Assembly: GCA_945828295.1 (NCBI GenBank)
Contig: CALZQV010000009.1
Location: 1-32,318, forward strand
Source of the DNA: an uncultured Prevotellaceae bacterium
GTDB lineage: Bacteria; Bacteroidota; Bacteroidia; Bacteroidales; Bacteroidaceae
Direction: 5' to 3'
Length of the DNA: 32,318 bases
Translations under genes and position numbers: made by a program
In this document: one piece after another, positions 25,745 through 32,318 of the stretch
Layout of the letters: each line of letters opens with the position of its first letter
Numbering within the stretch: the first letter of the stretch is position 1
The notes under the pieces: generated by a model
Databases searched by the model: none
Told to the model about the DNA's origin: nothing
The model's input: the letters and a program-made list of their open reading frames with translations, nothing else

Positions 25745-26902
25745 CTACTTCTTACTCTTGTCGTTGTTCTTCTTTCGGGGGTGCGGCATGAAGGGATTGG
25801 CGTTTGCCACTTCCTCCTCTGGTTGTCCGCTCTGCACGTCGGTCAGCACCTCAGTGCCATCGGAGATGCCGCTCACGATTTGGGTTAGTGTGCCGTTGGT
25901 CATACCTGTTTCCACGGCGATGGCCTTGATGTTCGTTCCTTCCTTTACCCAAAGCTTATGTTCTGCCTGAGTGTCGGTAATGCTTTCCCCTTCGTTAAGC
26001 ATCGCGTCGGTGGGCGTGAAGCGTAGCGCTTTGGCAGGGACGGCGAGAACATCGTGCATTTCCAGCGTGTAGATGGTCACGTTTGCCGTCAGTCCTGGCT
26101 TTAGCTTGAGGTCTTGGTTTGGTGCGCTGATAACTACCTCGTAGGTGACGACATTACTCTCCGTCGTTGCTTCCTGGCGCACTTGTGTTACGACTCCTTC
26201 GAAGGTGTCGTTGGGGAATGCGTCGACGGTGAAGGTCACACGCTGCCCGTTCTTCACTTCTCCTATGTCGGCTTCGTCAACATCGGCAATTACGCGCATG
26301 TCGGTAAGGTCTTGGGCAATTTTGAACAGTGTGGGTGTGTTGAAACTTGAGGCAACGGTTTGTCCCTCTTCAACCTCTTTCGAGAGCACCACTCCGTCGA
26401 TGGGGCTTGTGATGGTGGCATATCCGAGGTCGGTTTGTGCGCGCTTCACGCTTTCCTTTTGTTGGGCAACGGTTTGCTGTGAGCGCAAGTATGACAGTCG
26501 AGCCTGCTCGAAGTCGTTGGCACTAATCAGCCCTTGGTCATAAAGATTCTTGAAGCGTTCGTAGTTTGCCTTTTGGTAGTCGAGGTCGCTTTGTGCGCTC
26601 TTCAGGCTTGCCTGTGCGCTGGCGAGCGTGCTCAGCAGGTTGGTGCGGTCCAGTTCGGCAATTACCTGCCCGGCTTTGACCACGCTGTTGTAATCGACAT
26701 AGAGTTTACTGACGATGCCGCTCACTTGCGTACCCACGTCGACGCTCGTTACGGGCTCGATGGTTCCGGTTGCCGTTACGCTGGTCGTAATATCCTGTAT
26801 CTCTACTTTTGCTGTGGAGTATGTAAACTCTACCTTGGGCTTACATGCGGCACACAGAATGCATAGGAGGCATAACCCACAAAGTTGTTTCATTTCTTTC
26901 AT
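25745..26902 (-). CDS. periplasmic adaptor subunit (MacA/HlyD-type lipoprotein)
   Basis: A 385-aa membrane-fusion protein. Its N-terminus ends LCAAC (Cys20), a good lipobox, so it should be lipid-anchored in the periplasm. After a beta-barrel/lipoyl half (GTIEPVTSVDVGTQVSGIVSKLYVDYNSVVKAGQVIAELD) come two helices forming a coiled-coil hairpin (about 95-170), then the returning lipoyl half (GYATITSPIDGVVLSKEVEEGQTV) and barrel domains. The C-terminus is Lys/Asn-rich. It links the permease to the TolC-like channel. It lies 17 nt after the TolC stop. Confidence 0.94.
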   Translation of the reverse strand: MKEMKQLCGLCLLCILCAACKPKVEFTYSTAKVEIQDITTSVTATGTIEPVTSVDVGTQVSGIVSKLYVDYNSVVKAGQVIAELDRTNLLSTLASAQASLKSAQSDLDYQKANYERFKNLYDQGLISANDFEQARLSYLRSQQTVAQQKESVKRAQTDLGYATITSPIDGVVLSKEVEEGQTVASSFNTPTLFKIAQDLTDMRVIADVDEADIGEVKNGQRVTFTVDAFPNDTFEGVVTQVRQEATTESNVVTYEVVISAPNQDLKLKPGLTANVTIYTLEMHDVLAVPAKALRFTPTDAMLNEGESITDTQAEHKLWVKEGTNIKAIAVETGMTNGTLTQIVSGISDGTEVLTDVQSGQPEEEVANANPFMPHPRKKNNDKSKK

Positions 26903-26919
26903 ATGTCTTTGTCTTGTAT

Positions 26920-28272
26920 TTACATTGAGATTTCTTCGCCGCCATAGAATTTCAGCAGCTGAATGTTGAGCAGCGTGGTGTACTTGCTTTGCAGTTCGTC
27001 CTGCTTGGCACTAACCAGGTTGTCGCGTCCCTGCAGCAACTCCACGATGTTCTTCAGCCCGTTCTTGAATTGGGCGTCGAGCAGTTCGTAGCTGGTCTGC
27101 GCGCTTTCAACCTTTGCGCATGCCGAGAGGAAGCGTTGCTGACTGCTGTTGGCATTGAGCCAGTAGTTCTCGATGGTGCTCGACAGCGCATTCTTCTTGT
27201 CCTGAAGGTCGAGCTCGCTCGTAACCTTTTGCAGTTTGGCTTTCTCTACGGCGCTCTTGTTGCGTCGGTTATCGAAGATGGGCACACTCAGGTTCACGCC
27301 GGCACTCAGGTTCAGGTTGTTCTTCATCTGTTGTCCCACCTTGTCGTTGCTCCCGCTATAATGGCTGTCCCCAGCGCTCGCGCTCACGCCAATCGTAGGG
27401 TAGTAGCCTCGCTTTGCGATATCGATGCCCATGTCGGCAGCCTTGATGCTGAGCTCCGCGCTGCGTATCTCGGGGCGCGTGTTGAGTGCTTTCTCGAAGG
27501 TGCTTTGGGCCGAAGGGATGGGGGCGAGCACTTGTTCGTCGGACGGGGCGCTACCAGCGACGTCAAACGGGGTGTCGATACCTAATTCGAGCAATGACTT
27601 CAGCTGCCGCTTGTAGTTCAGCACCTGTGTCTCACTGTTCACGATGTCGTATTGTGCGCTTCGCCACTGGGCCTCGAGCTGAGCAACGTCGGCCTTCGAC
27701 ATTTGGCCCTGCTTCTGCATTTCCACTCCTCGCTCGTATTGGCTCTTGGCGGTTTCGGCAAGCTGTTCGTTCACTTTCTTGGCTTCAGCGCTGTATAGGA
27801 TTTGCACGTACAACTGGGCAATCTGCTCCTGTATGGAAAGTTCGCTTTGTGCGGTTGCGAGTTTTGTGATTTCGTTCTGCACTTCCTGCGCCTTGACGTT
27901 CTTGTGGTTGATGCCACCGTTCCATACTGTCCAGCTTGCATTCAGCCCATAGGAGCCCTGCTCGGTGAACTTGTTGGAGGTCTGCGTCACTTGTCCGTTT
28001 TGCACGATGGCCATATTTTTTTCAAACGGGCGGAATCCGATGCTCTGACTTGTGGCAAAGCTTAGGCTGGGGAAGAGTGCTCCCTTGTCCTGCCACAGGG
28101 TGATTTCGCCTTCCTTCTGGCTGATGCGACTTTTCTGCAGTTGGATGTTGTTCTCGCGCGCATAATCGAGACATTGGCGTAGTGTCCACGAGCCTTGGGC
28201 AAAGGCTGGTAAAATCGTCAGGCAGACGAGGATGAGCGCCAGATATCTCTTACGTGTCTTTAATGTTTTCAC
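26920..28272 (-). CDS. TolC-family outer-membrane efflux channel (start corrected)
   Basis: A roughly 450-aa protein with two long helical repeats typical of the OEP family (LYVQILYSAEAKKVNEQLAETAKSQYERG; VESAQTSYELLDAQFKNGLKNIVELLQGRDNLVSAKQDELQSKYTTLLNIQLLKFYGGE). The track start at 28359 adds 29 residues before the signal peptide. A promoter (28307-28314) lies inside that extension, so transcription should begin near 28303. The likely start is the GTG at 28272 (giving KTLKTRKRYLALILVCLTILPAFAQ) or the GTG at 28278. It heads the run tolC-adaptor-ATPase-permease, forming a complete exporter of unknown substrate. Confidence 0.88.
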   Translation of the reverse strand: MKTLKTRKRYLALILVCLTILPAFAQGSWTLRQCLDYARENNIQLQKSRISQKEGEITLWQDKGALFPSLSFATSQSIGFRPFEKNMAIVQNGQVTQTSNKFTEQGSYGLNASWTVWNGGINHKNVKAQEVQNEITKLATAQSELSIQEQIAQLYVQILYSAEAKKVNEQLAETAKSQYERGVEMQKQGQMSKADVAQLEAQWRSAQYDIVNSETQVLNYKRQLKSLLELGIDTPFDVAGSAPSDEQVLAPIPSAQSTFEKALNTRPEIRSAELSIKAADMGIDIAKRGYYPTIGVSASAGDSHYSGSNDKVGQQMKNNLNLSAGVNLSVPIFDNRRNKSAVEKAKLQKVTSELDLQDKKNALSSTIENYWLNANSSQQRFLSACAKVESAQTSYELLDAQFKNGLKNIVELLQGRDNLVSAKQDELQSKYTTLLNIQLLKFYGGEEISM

Positions 28273-28306
28273 AATCACTATCTTTAATACATCTTTTTTG
28301 AGCAAA

Positions 28307-28338
28307 CAAAGGTACACTTTTGTTGTGACATAGCCAAA
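28307..28338 (-). promoter_or_regulatory. Bacteroidota -33/-7 promoter of the efflux operon
   Basis: On the minus strand TTTG (28338-28335), 20 bp, then TACCTTTG (28314-28307). It fits the consensus and predicts a leader of about 25-31 nt to the corrected GTG starts. It is the only clear promoter I found for the minus-strand run reaching down to 17690. Confidence 0.7.
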
Positions 28339-28394
28339 TAATCTCTTTTCTTTTAACAATACTTAAAAAGACTCGCAGGTGTAGGCGAGAGTAT

Positions 28395-28425
28395 TTTGCG
28401 CTTTGCCAAAATTATGTTAACTTTG
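28395..28425 (+). promoter_or_regulatory. Bacteroidota -33/-7 promoter of ribE
   Basis: TTTG at 28395-28398, a 19-bp spacer, then TAACTTTG at 28418-28425. The predicted leader is about 26 nt. It diverges from the efflux promoter about 80 bp away. I see no FMN riboswitch in this short region. Confidence 0.7.
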
Positions 28426-28454
28426 CATGAATTTTAACCAAACAACAACAGATT

Positions 28455-29060
28455 ATGTTTTCTGGAATAGTAGAAGAAACGGCTCGCGTTGTAGCCATTG
28501 AGAGAGAACTTGATAATCTTCATTTCACCCTTTCATGCTCGTTTGTGAGTGAACTGAAGATAGACCAAAGCGTATCGCATAACGGCGTGTGCCTCACGGT
28601 TGTACGTCTTTCCGAAGGAACTTATACTGTAACCGCAATGCGAGAGACGCTTGAGCGCAGTAACCTGGGCCTTCTGAAGGTCGGTGATGAGGTAAATGTC
28701 GAGCGTTCGATGATGATGAACGGACGGCTCGACGGCCATATTGTTCAGGGCCACGTCGACACTACCGCACGCTGTATTTCCGTCGAAGACCAGAAGGGAA
28801 GCTATGTGTTCCGCTTCCGCTACGACGCTTCGCCCGAAATGGCTCGTCGTGGATATGTGACCGTTGACAAGGGCAGCGTGACGGTAAACGGTGTAAGCCT
28901 GACTGTATGCCGCCCGACCGACGACGAGTTTGAAGTATGCATTATTCCTTATACCTACGAGAATACGAACTTTCACGATATACGTGTTGGCTCGCTCGTG
29001 AATCTGGAATTTGACATCATTGGGAAGTATCTGAGCAAAATGATGGCGTATGTCGGTTAA
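28455..29060 (+). CDS. ribE: riboflavin synthase, alpha chain
   Basis: A 201-aa enzyme that dismutates two 6,7-dimethyl-8-ribityllumazine molecules into riboflavin. It starts MFSGIVEETA, as the family does, and consists of two homologous lumazine-binding barrels (about 1-95 and 96-190). The repeat motif appears as SVSHNGVCLTVVRL in the first half and SVTVNGVSLTVCRP in the second. Length is typical. Its end overlaps the next gene by 11 bp. No other rib genes are present here. Confidence 0.96.
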   Translation: MFSGIVEETARVVAIERELDNLHFTLSCSFVSELKIDQSVSHNGVCLTVVRLSEGTYTVTAMRETLERSNLGLLKVGDEVNVERSMMMNGRLDGHIVQGHVDTTARCISVEDQKGSYVFRFRYDASPEMARRGYVTVDKGSVTVNGVSLTVCRPTDDEFEVCIIPYTYENTNFHDIRVGSLVNLEFDIIGKYLSKMMAYVG

Positions 29061-29697
29061 AGCGATAATATTTGACCTCGACGGGACCCTGACTTATACC
29101 TTGCAGGACCTTTGCGACAGCGTGAACTACGCTTTGCGTAGCATGGGTTGGGAAGAGCGGACGCTCGATGAGGTGCGTCAGTTCGTGGGTAACGGAGTCC
29201 ATCTCCTTGTCGAGCGTGCTGTGCCTCAGGGTGTTAGCGTTTCCGACGTTGAGCGCTGCTTTGAAACGTTTCGTAGTCATTATCTTATCCATTGCCAAGA
29301 TAATACGAGGCTCTACGATGGCGTTCGCGAGATGCTTTGCGACGTAAAGTCCAGTGGATTGCTGACTGCCATTGTGAGCAATAAGTTACAAGCCGGAGTC
29401 GACGAACTCTACGATATCTATTTTCGCGGGCTCGTTGATGTGGCCATCGGCGAGAGGGAGGGCGTGCGTCGCAAGCCTTCGGCCGATATGGTTGAGCTTG
29501 CGCTGAAGACGTTGGGCGTTAAGGCAGAAGATTCTGTGTATGTGGGAGATAGTGAGGTCGACGTGCAGACAGCTGCCAATTCGGGCCTCCCTTGCATATC
29601 CGTCCTATGGGGCTTTCGCGACAGGGAACAGCTTATTGCAGCAGGCGCAACAACGTTTATTAATCACCCAAGTGAACTCTTGGAGATAATAAAATAG
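29050..29697 (+). CDS. HAD-family phosphatase (phosphoglycolate phosphatase-like)
   Basis: A 215-aa cytoplasmic hydrolase. Motif I is FDLDGTLTY (8-16) with the nucleophile Asp, motif II IVSNK near residue 113, then RRKPSADMVELALKTLG with the motif III Lys, and motif IV YVGDSEVDVQTAANSG. The helical cap (about 18-85, with FVGNGVHLLVERAV) fits the Gph subclass. Many proteins of this type are annotated as Gph, but HAD specificity is broad. It overlaps ribE, so the two are translationally coupled. Its TAG stop forms part of one of two tandem TAnnTTTG motifs ahead of aspS. Confidence 0.88.
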   Translation: MSVKAIIFDLDGTLTYTLQDLCDSVNYALRSMGWEERTLDEVRQFVGNGVHLLVERAVPQGVSVSDVERCFETFRSHYLIHCQDNTRLYDGVREMLCDVKSSGLLTAIVSNKLQAGVDELYDIYFRGLVDVAIGEREGVRRKPSADMVELALKTLGVKAEDSVYVGDSEVDVQTAANSGLPCISVLWGFRDREQLIAAGATTFINHPSELLEIIK

Positions 29698-29710
29698 TTT
29701 TGTAATTTTG
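29680..29710 (+). promoter_or_regulatory. tandem Bacteroidota -7 elements upstream of aspS
   Basis: TAGTTTTG (29695-29702) is followed directly by TAATTTTG (29703-29710). The second has TTG at 29680-29682 with 20 bp spacing and predicts a leader of about 29 nt. The first overlaps the phosphatase stop codon. Confidence 0.55.
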
Positions 29711-29742
29711 TCTCCTGAATTCATAAAAAGTAAATATAAAAG

Positions 29743-31503
29743 ATGTATAGAACAAAAACCTGTGGCGAGCTTCGTCTCGCCAATGTAGGAGAAATAGTAA
29801 CCCTGAGCGGGTGGGTTCAGCGCACGCGCAAGATGGGTGGAATGACCTTTGTCGACCTGCGTGACCGCTATGGCATCACTCAGTTGGTTTTCGACGAATC
29901 GAACAATGCAGAGCTCTGCGAGAGCGCCAACCGCATGGGGCGTGAGTGGGTTATCCAGGTTAAGGGTAAAGTCAGCGAGCGACAGAGTAAGAATGCCAAC
30001 CTGCCGACGGGCGACATCGAAATCATCGTTCAGGAACTGAATGTGCTGAACGAGGCCCAGACGCCTCCCTTCACAATTGAGGAGCAATCCGACGGCGGCG
30101 ACGACTTACGCATGAAGTATCGCTATCTCGACCTGCGTCGCCCCAATGTGCGTCGTAACCTGGAGCTGCGCCATAAGTTTGCCTTCGAGGTACGTCGCTA
30201 TCTCGACGAGCAGGGCTTTATGGAGATTGAAACTCCAGTGTTGGTGAACAGCACTCCAGAGGGAGCTCGCGACTTCGTTGTGCCTTCGCGCATGAATCCC
30301 GGTCAGTTCTACGCCTTGCCCCAGAGCCCTCAGACGCTGAAGCAATTGCTGATGGTGGCAGGTATGGACCGCTACTTCCAGATTGTGAAATGCTTCCGCG
30401 ACGAAGACCTTCGTGCCGACCGTCAGCCTGAGTTTACGCAGATTGACTGCGAAATGTCGTTCGTCGAGCAGGAAGACATCCTGCAGGTATTCGAGGGCAT
30501 GAGTCGTCACCTGTTCAAGAGTCTTTTGGGCATCGACATTCCCACGCTGCCTCGCATGACGTGGGCCGATGCAATGAAATATTATGGCAGCGACAAGCCT
30601 GACACACGTTTCGACATGAAGTTCGTAGAGCTGATGGACGTGCTGAAGGGCACAGGTGAGTTTAGTGTCTTCAATGAAGCTGAGTATATCGGCGGTATCT
30701 GCTGTGAGGGGCAGGCCGTATACACGCGCAAGCAACTCGACCAGCTGACGGACTTCGTTCGCCGTCCGCAGATTGGCGCTAAGGGCCTTGTTTATGCTCG
30801 CGTGGGCGAGGATGGTGTTGTGAAGAGCAGCGTCGATAAGTTCTATTCGCCCGAGGTGCTTGAGCGCCTGAAGCAAGCGATGAACGCCAAACCCGGCGAC
30901 CTCATCCTTATCATTAGCGGCCCCGACACGCTGAAGGCTCGCAAGCAGCTCTGCGAGTTACGCCTGGAGATGGGCAGCCGCATGGGCCTTCGCCCCAAGG
31001 ACAAGTTCTCCTGCCTGTGGGTCATCGACTTCCCCATGTACGAGTGGAGCGATGAGGAGCAGCGTCTGATGGCCATGCACCATCCGTTCACTTCGCCCAA
31101 GCCCGAGGACATTCCCCTGCTCGATACAGATCCGGCCAGCGTGCGTGCAAATGCCTACGATATGGTCATCAACGGAGTTGAGGTTGGTGGTGGAAGCATT
31201 CGTATCCACGATGCAAAGCTTCAGGAAAAGATATTCGAGATTCTTGGCTTCACGCCAGAGCAAGCTCAGCAGAAGTTTGGTTTCCTGATGAATGCCTTCA
31301 AGTACGGAGCTCCCCCTCATGGTGGCTTGGCATACGGCCTCGACCGATTCGTCAGCCTTTTTGCCGGTCTCGATTCGATACGCGACTGCATCGCATTCCC
31401 CAAGAACAACAGCGGACGCGACGTGATGCTCGATGCTCCTGGCGTTATCGACCAGAGCCAGCTCGACGAGCTTCATCTGAACGTCAGTCTGCCTGCCGAG
31501 TAA
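29743..31503 (+). CDS. aspS: aspartyl-tRNA synthetase (bacterial type)
   Basis: A 586-aa class IIb synthetase that charges tRNA-Asp. Domains in order are an N-terminal OB-fold anticodon-binding domain (1-105, [24 protein letters not shown]), the catalytic core with [12 protein letters not shown], motif 2 [20 protein letters not shown] (about 218-237), the bacterial GAD insertion (about 290-410), and motif 3 [11 protein letters not shown] (about 527-537). Length is typical. No gatCAB or asparagine genes are nearby, so discriminating versus non-discriminating behaviour is undetermined. Confidence 0.97.
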   Translation: MYRTKTCGELRLANVGEIVTLSGWVQRTRKMGGMTFVDLRDRYGITQLVFDESNNAELCESANRMGREWVIQVKGKVSERQSKNANLPTGDIEIIVQELNVLNEAQTPPFTIEEQSDGGDDLRMKYRYLDLRRPNVRRNLELRHKFAFEVRRYLDEQGFMEIETPVLVNSTPEGARDFVVPSRMNPGQFYALPQSPQTLKQLLMVAGMDRYFQIVKCFRDEDLRADRQPEFTQIDCEMSFVEQEDILQVFEGMSRHLFKSLLGIDIPTLPRMTWADAMKYYGSDKPDTRFDMKFVELMDVLKGTGEFSVFNEAEYIGGICCEGQAVYTRKQLDQLTDFVRRPQIGAKGLVYARVGEDGVVKSSVDKFYSPEVLERLKQAMNAKPGDLILIISGPDTLKARKQLCELRLEMGSRMGLRPKDKFSCLWVIDFPMYEWSDEEQRLMAMHHPFTSPKPEDIPLLDTDPASVRANAYDMVINGVEVGGGSIRIHDAKLQEKIFEILGFTPEQAQQKFGFLMNAFKYGAPPHGGLAYGLDRFVSLFAGLDSIRDCIAFPKNNSGRDVMLDAPGVIDQSQLDELHLNVSLPAE

Positions 31504-31516
31504 ATCATAGAATAAG

Positions 31517-32318
31517 ATGATGAAAAGAGCCCTGTTACTATCCATCCTATTCTCCCTCTGCCTGCTGGGCCGCGCTCAGGAGAGCACGGGGGGAGGTTTG
31601 CTACAACAAGCCATACGCTCATTCGACAGCTACGGGCGTAGAGGGCAGACGGAAGCTGCTGTGGAGAATGGTATCAGGGCCACAACGCTCTACTATACCA
31701 ATAATAAGTATCACGAAGCCTTCGAGTTTCTCCATCGCGTGGAAGCCACGATTTCTGCCGACCAGAAGTCGACGGCTGCCCAGAAGGCCGCAATGCGCTA
31801 TCAAGTAAGTAAGGGACGAATGCGCATGTATACGCGCCTTCGCAAGAGCAATAACGCATTAGAGCAAATTGACGCGATGGAGCGCCACATGAAGAAGTCG
31901 GAGAGCGACAGCCTCTATAATGATTTCCTCTACTGCAAGGCCACATGTCACTATACTTTTGGTCAGAACGCGAAGGGCGAGAACGCGTTTCGCGAACTGA
32001 CGGAACGCCTGACTGCCGATGGCGATTACGCGAAGGTTGACGAGGTATACAAGACGCTCATCAGCAACGGGCGCAGAAGCAATAACGCAGGACTGCTGGC
32101 ACAAGCCTACGCGAGCTATGTTGCGTGGAAAGACTCGGTAGGGGCCCTGAAGCTGGCCGACGAGACGGGCGCGCTGAACGCTGAACTCGCGACCAGGCAG
32201 GAGGCGATAGAGAAGCGTGACGGACAATTGAAGAGCCGCCAGGCCGCCGTCGTGTCGCTTTCGCTGTTGGCAGTGGCGCTCATTGCCCTGCTGGTTGTGG
32301 CTGGGTTGGCGCTCATGA
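31517..32318 (+). CDS. TPR/coiled-coil membrane sensor protein, N-terminal part (runs off the window)
   Basis: An open frame of 267 codons without a stop up to the window edge, missed by the ORF track because it has no end. It starts 13 nt after aspS with MMKRALLLSILFSLCLLGRAQES, a signal peptide. Residues about 30-215 are helical with TPR-like spacing (YYTNNKYHEAFEFLHRVEA, LYCKATCHYTFGQNAKGENAFREL). A coiled coil follows (about 218-245, ETGALNAELATRQEAIEKRDGQLKSRQ), then a transmembrane helix (about 246-267). This order is common in Bacteroidota periplasmic-TPR sensors that continue into a histidine kinase, phosphatase or DNA-binding output. The output domain is outside the window. Confidence 0.8.
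   Translation, partial: MMKRALLLSILFSLCLLGRAQESTGGGLLQQAIRSFDSYGRRGQTEAAVENGIRATTLYYTNNKYHEAFEFLHRVEATISADQKSTAAQKAAMRYQVSKGRMRMYTRLRKSNNALEQIDAMERHMKKSESDSLYNDFLYCKATCHYTFGQNAKGENAFRELTERLTADGDYAKVDEVYKTLISNGRRSNNAGLLAQAYASYVAWKDSVGALKLADETGALNAELATRQEAIEKRDGQLKSRQAAVVSLSLLAVALIALLVVAGLALM

Noticed and set aside
28378-28454. FMN riboswitch upstream of ribE
   Set aside because: Only about 25 nt lie between the predicted transcription start and the ATG, too little for the aptamer, and no conserved FMN-element stems are visible.

Overview
The window looks like a chromosomal segment of a Bacteroidales bacterium, most likely Prevotella or a close relative. Three things support this. Promoters fit the Bacteroidota form (TAnnTTTG near -7, sometimes a TTG about 19-20 bp upstream) rather than sigma-70 boxes. 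The protein families are typical of the group: Porin_10-type porin, DUF4468, a GT3-type glycogen synthase paired with a DUF3417 alpha-glucan phosphorylase, and a C-terminal tail on a secreted protein resembling type IX secretion tails. Many genes also carry signal peptides ending in AFAQ or SAQ. These are judgements from reading; no database search was run.

Layout. 1-283: the tail of an upstream gene, a 22-bp tandem repeat array and a strong terminator. 284-2621 (minus): a secreted TPR protein, then a lipoprotein coupled to a tiny cysteine-rich protein. 2755-3720 (plus): a Na+/Ca2+ exchanger, overlapping tail-to-tail with a small secreted protein (3710-4132) whose promoter almost touches its start codon. 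4258-8546 (plus): a two-gene glycogen operon (synthase, phosphorylase), ending at a bidirectional terminator shared with dnaG. 8637-17348 (minus): a tight five-gene run of Gfo/Idh/MocA oxidoreductase, peptidase T, S4 RNA-binding protein, a 1271-aa secreted multidomain protein and DNA primase. 17349-17689: a 340-bp non-coding stretch with a second and larger 22-bp repeat array. 17690-28272 (minus): twelve closely packed genes read from one visible promoter. They are a TolC/adaptor/ATPase/permease efflux system, a DUF4468 protein, a small TPR protein, a four-subunit 2-oxoacid:ferredoxin oxidoreductase interrupted by an 81-aa membrane protein, and an outer-membrane porin. 28455-31503 (plus): riboflavin synthase, an overlapping HAD phosphatase and aspartyl-tRNA synthetase. 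31517-end (plus): a TPR/coiled-coil membrane sensor cut off by the window edge.

The genes are mostly core metabolism and envelope functions: glycogen storage and use, anaerobic 2-oxoacid oxidation feeding ferredoxin, peptide breakdown, efflux, replication priming, riboflavin and translation. I see no phage, IS element, CRISPR array, tRNA or rRNA.

The least explained signal is the 22-bp repeat family. Two loci 17 kb apart share the unit, a leader motif and the same orientation relative to the neighbouring gene's 3' end. At the second locus the 22-bp phase continues into a more diverged GC-rich array. Other leads are the probable leaderless gene at 4132, the uncharacterised 1271-aa secreted protein, and the membrane protein embedded in the oxidoreductase operon. 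Three track start sites (tolC, oxidoreductase, S4 protein) were corrected.
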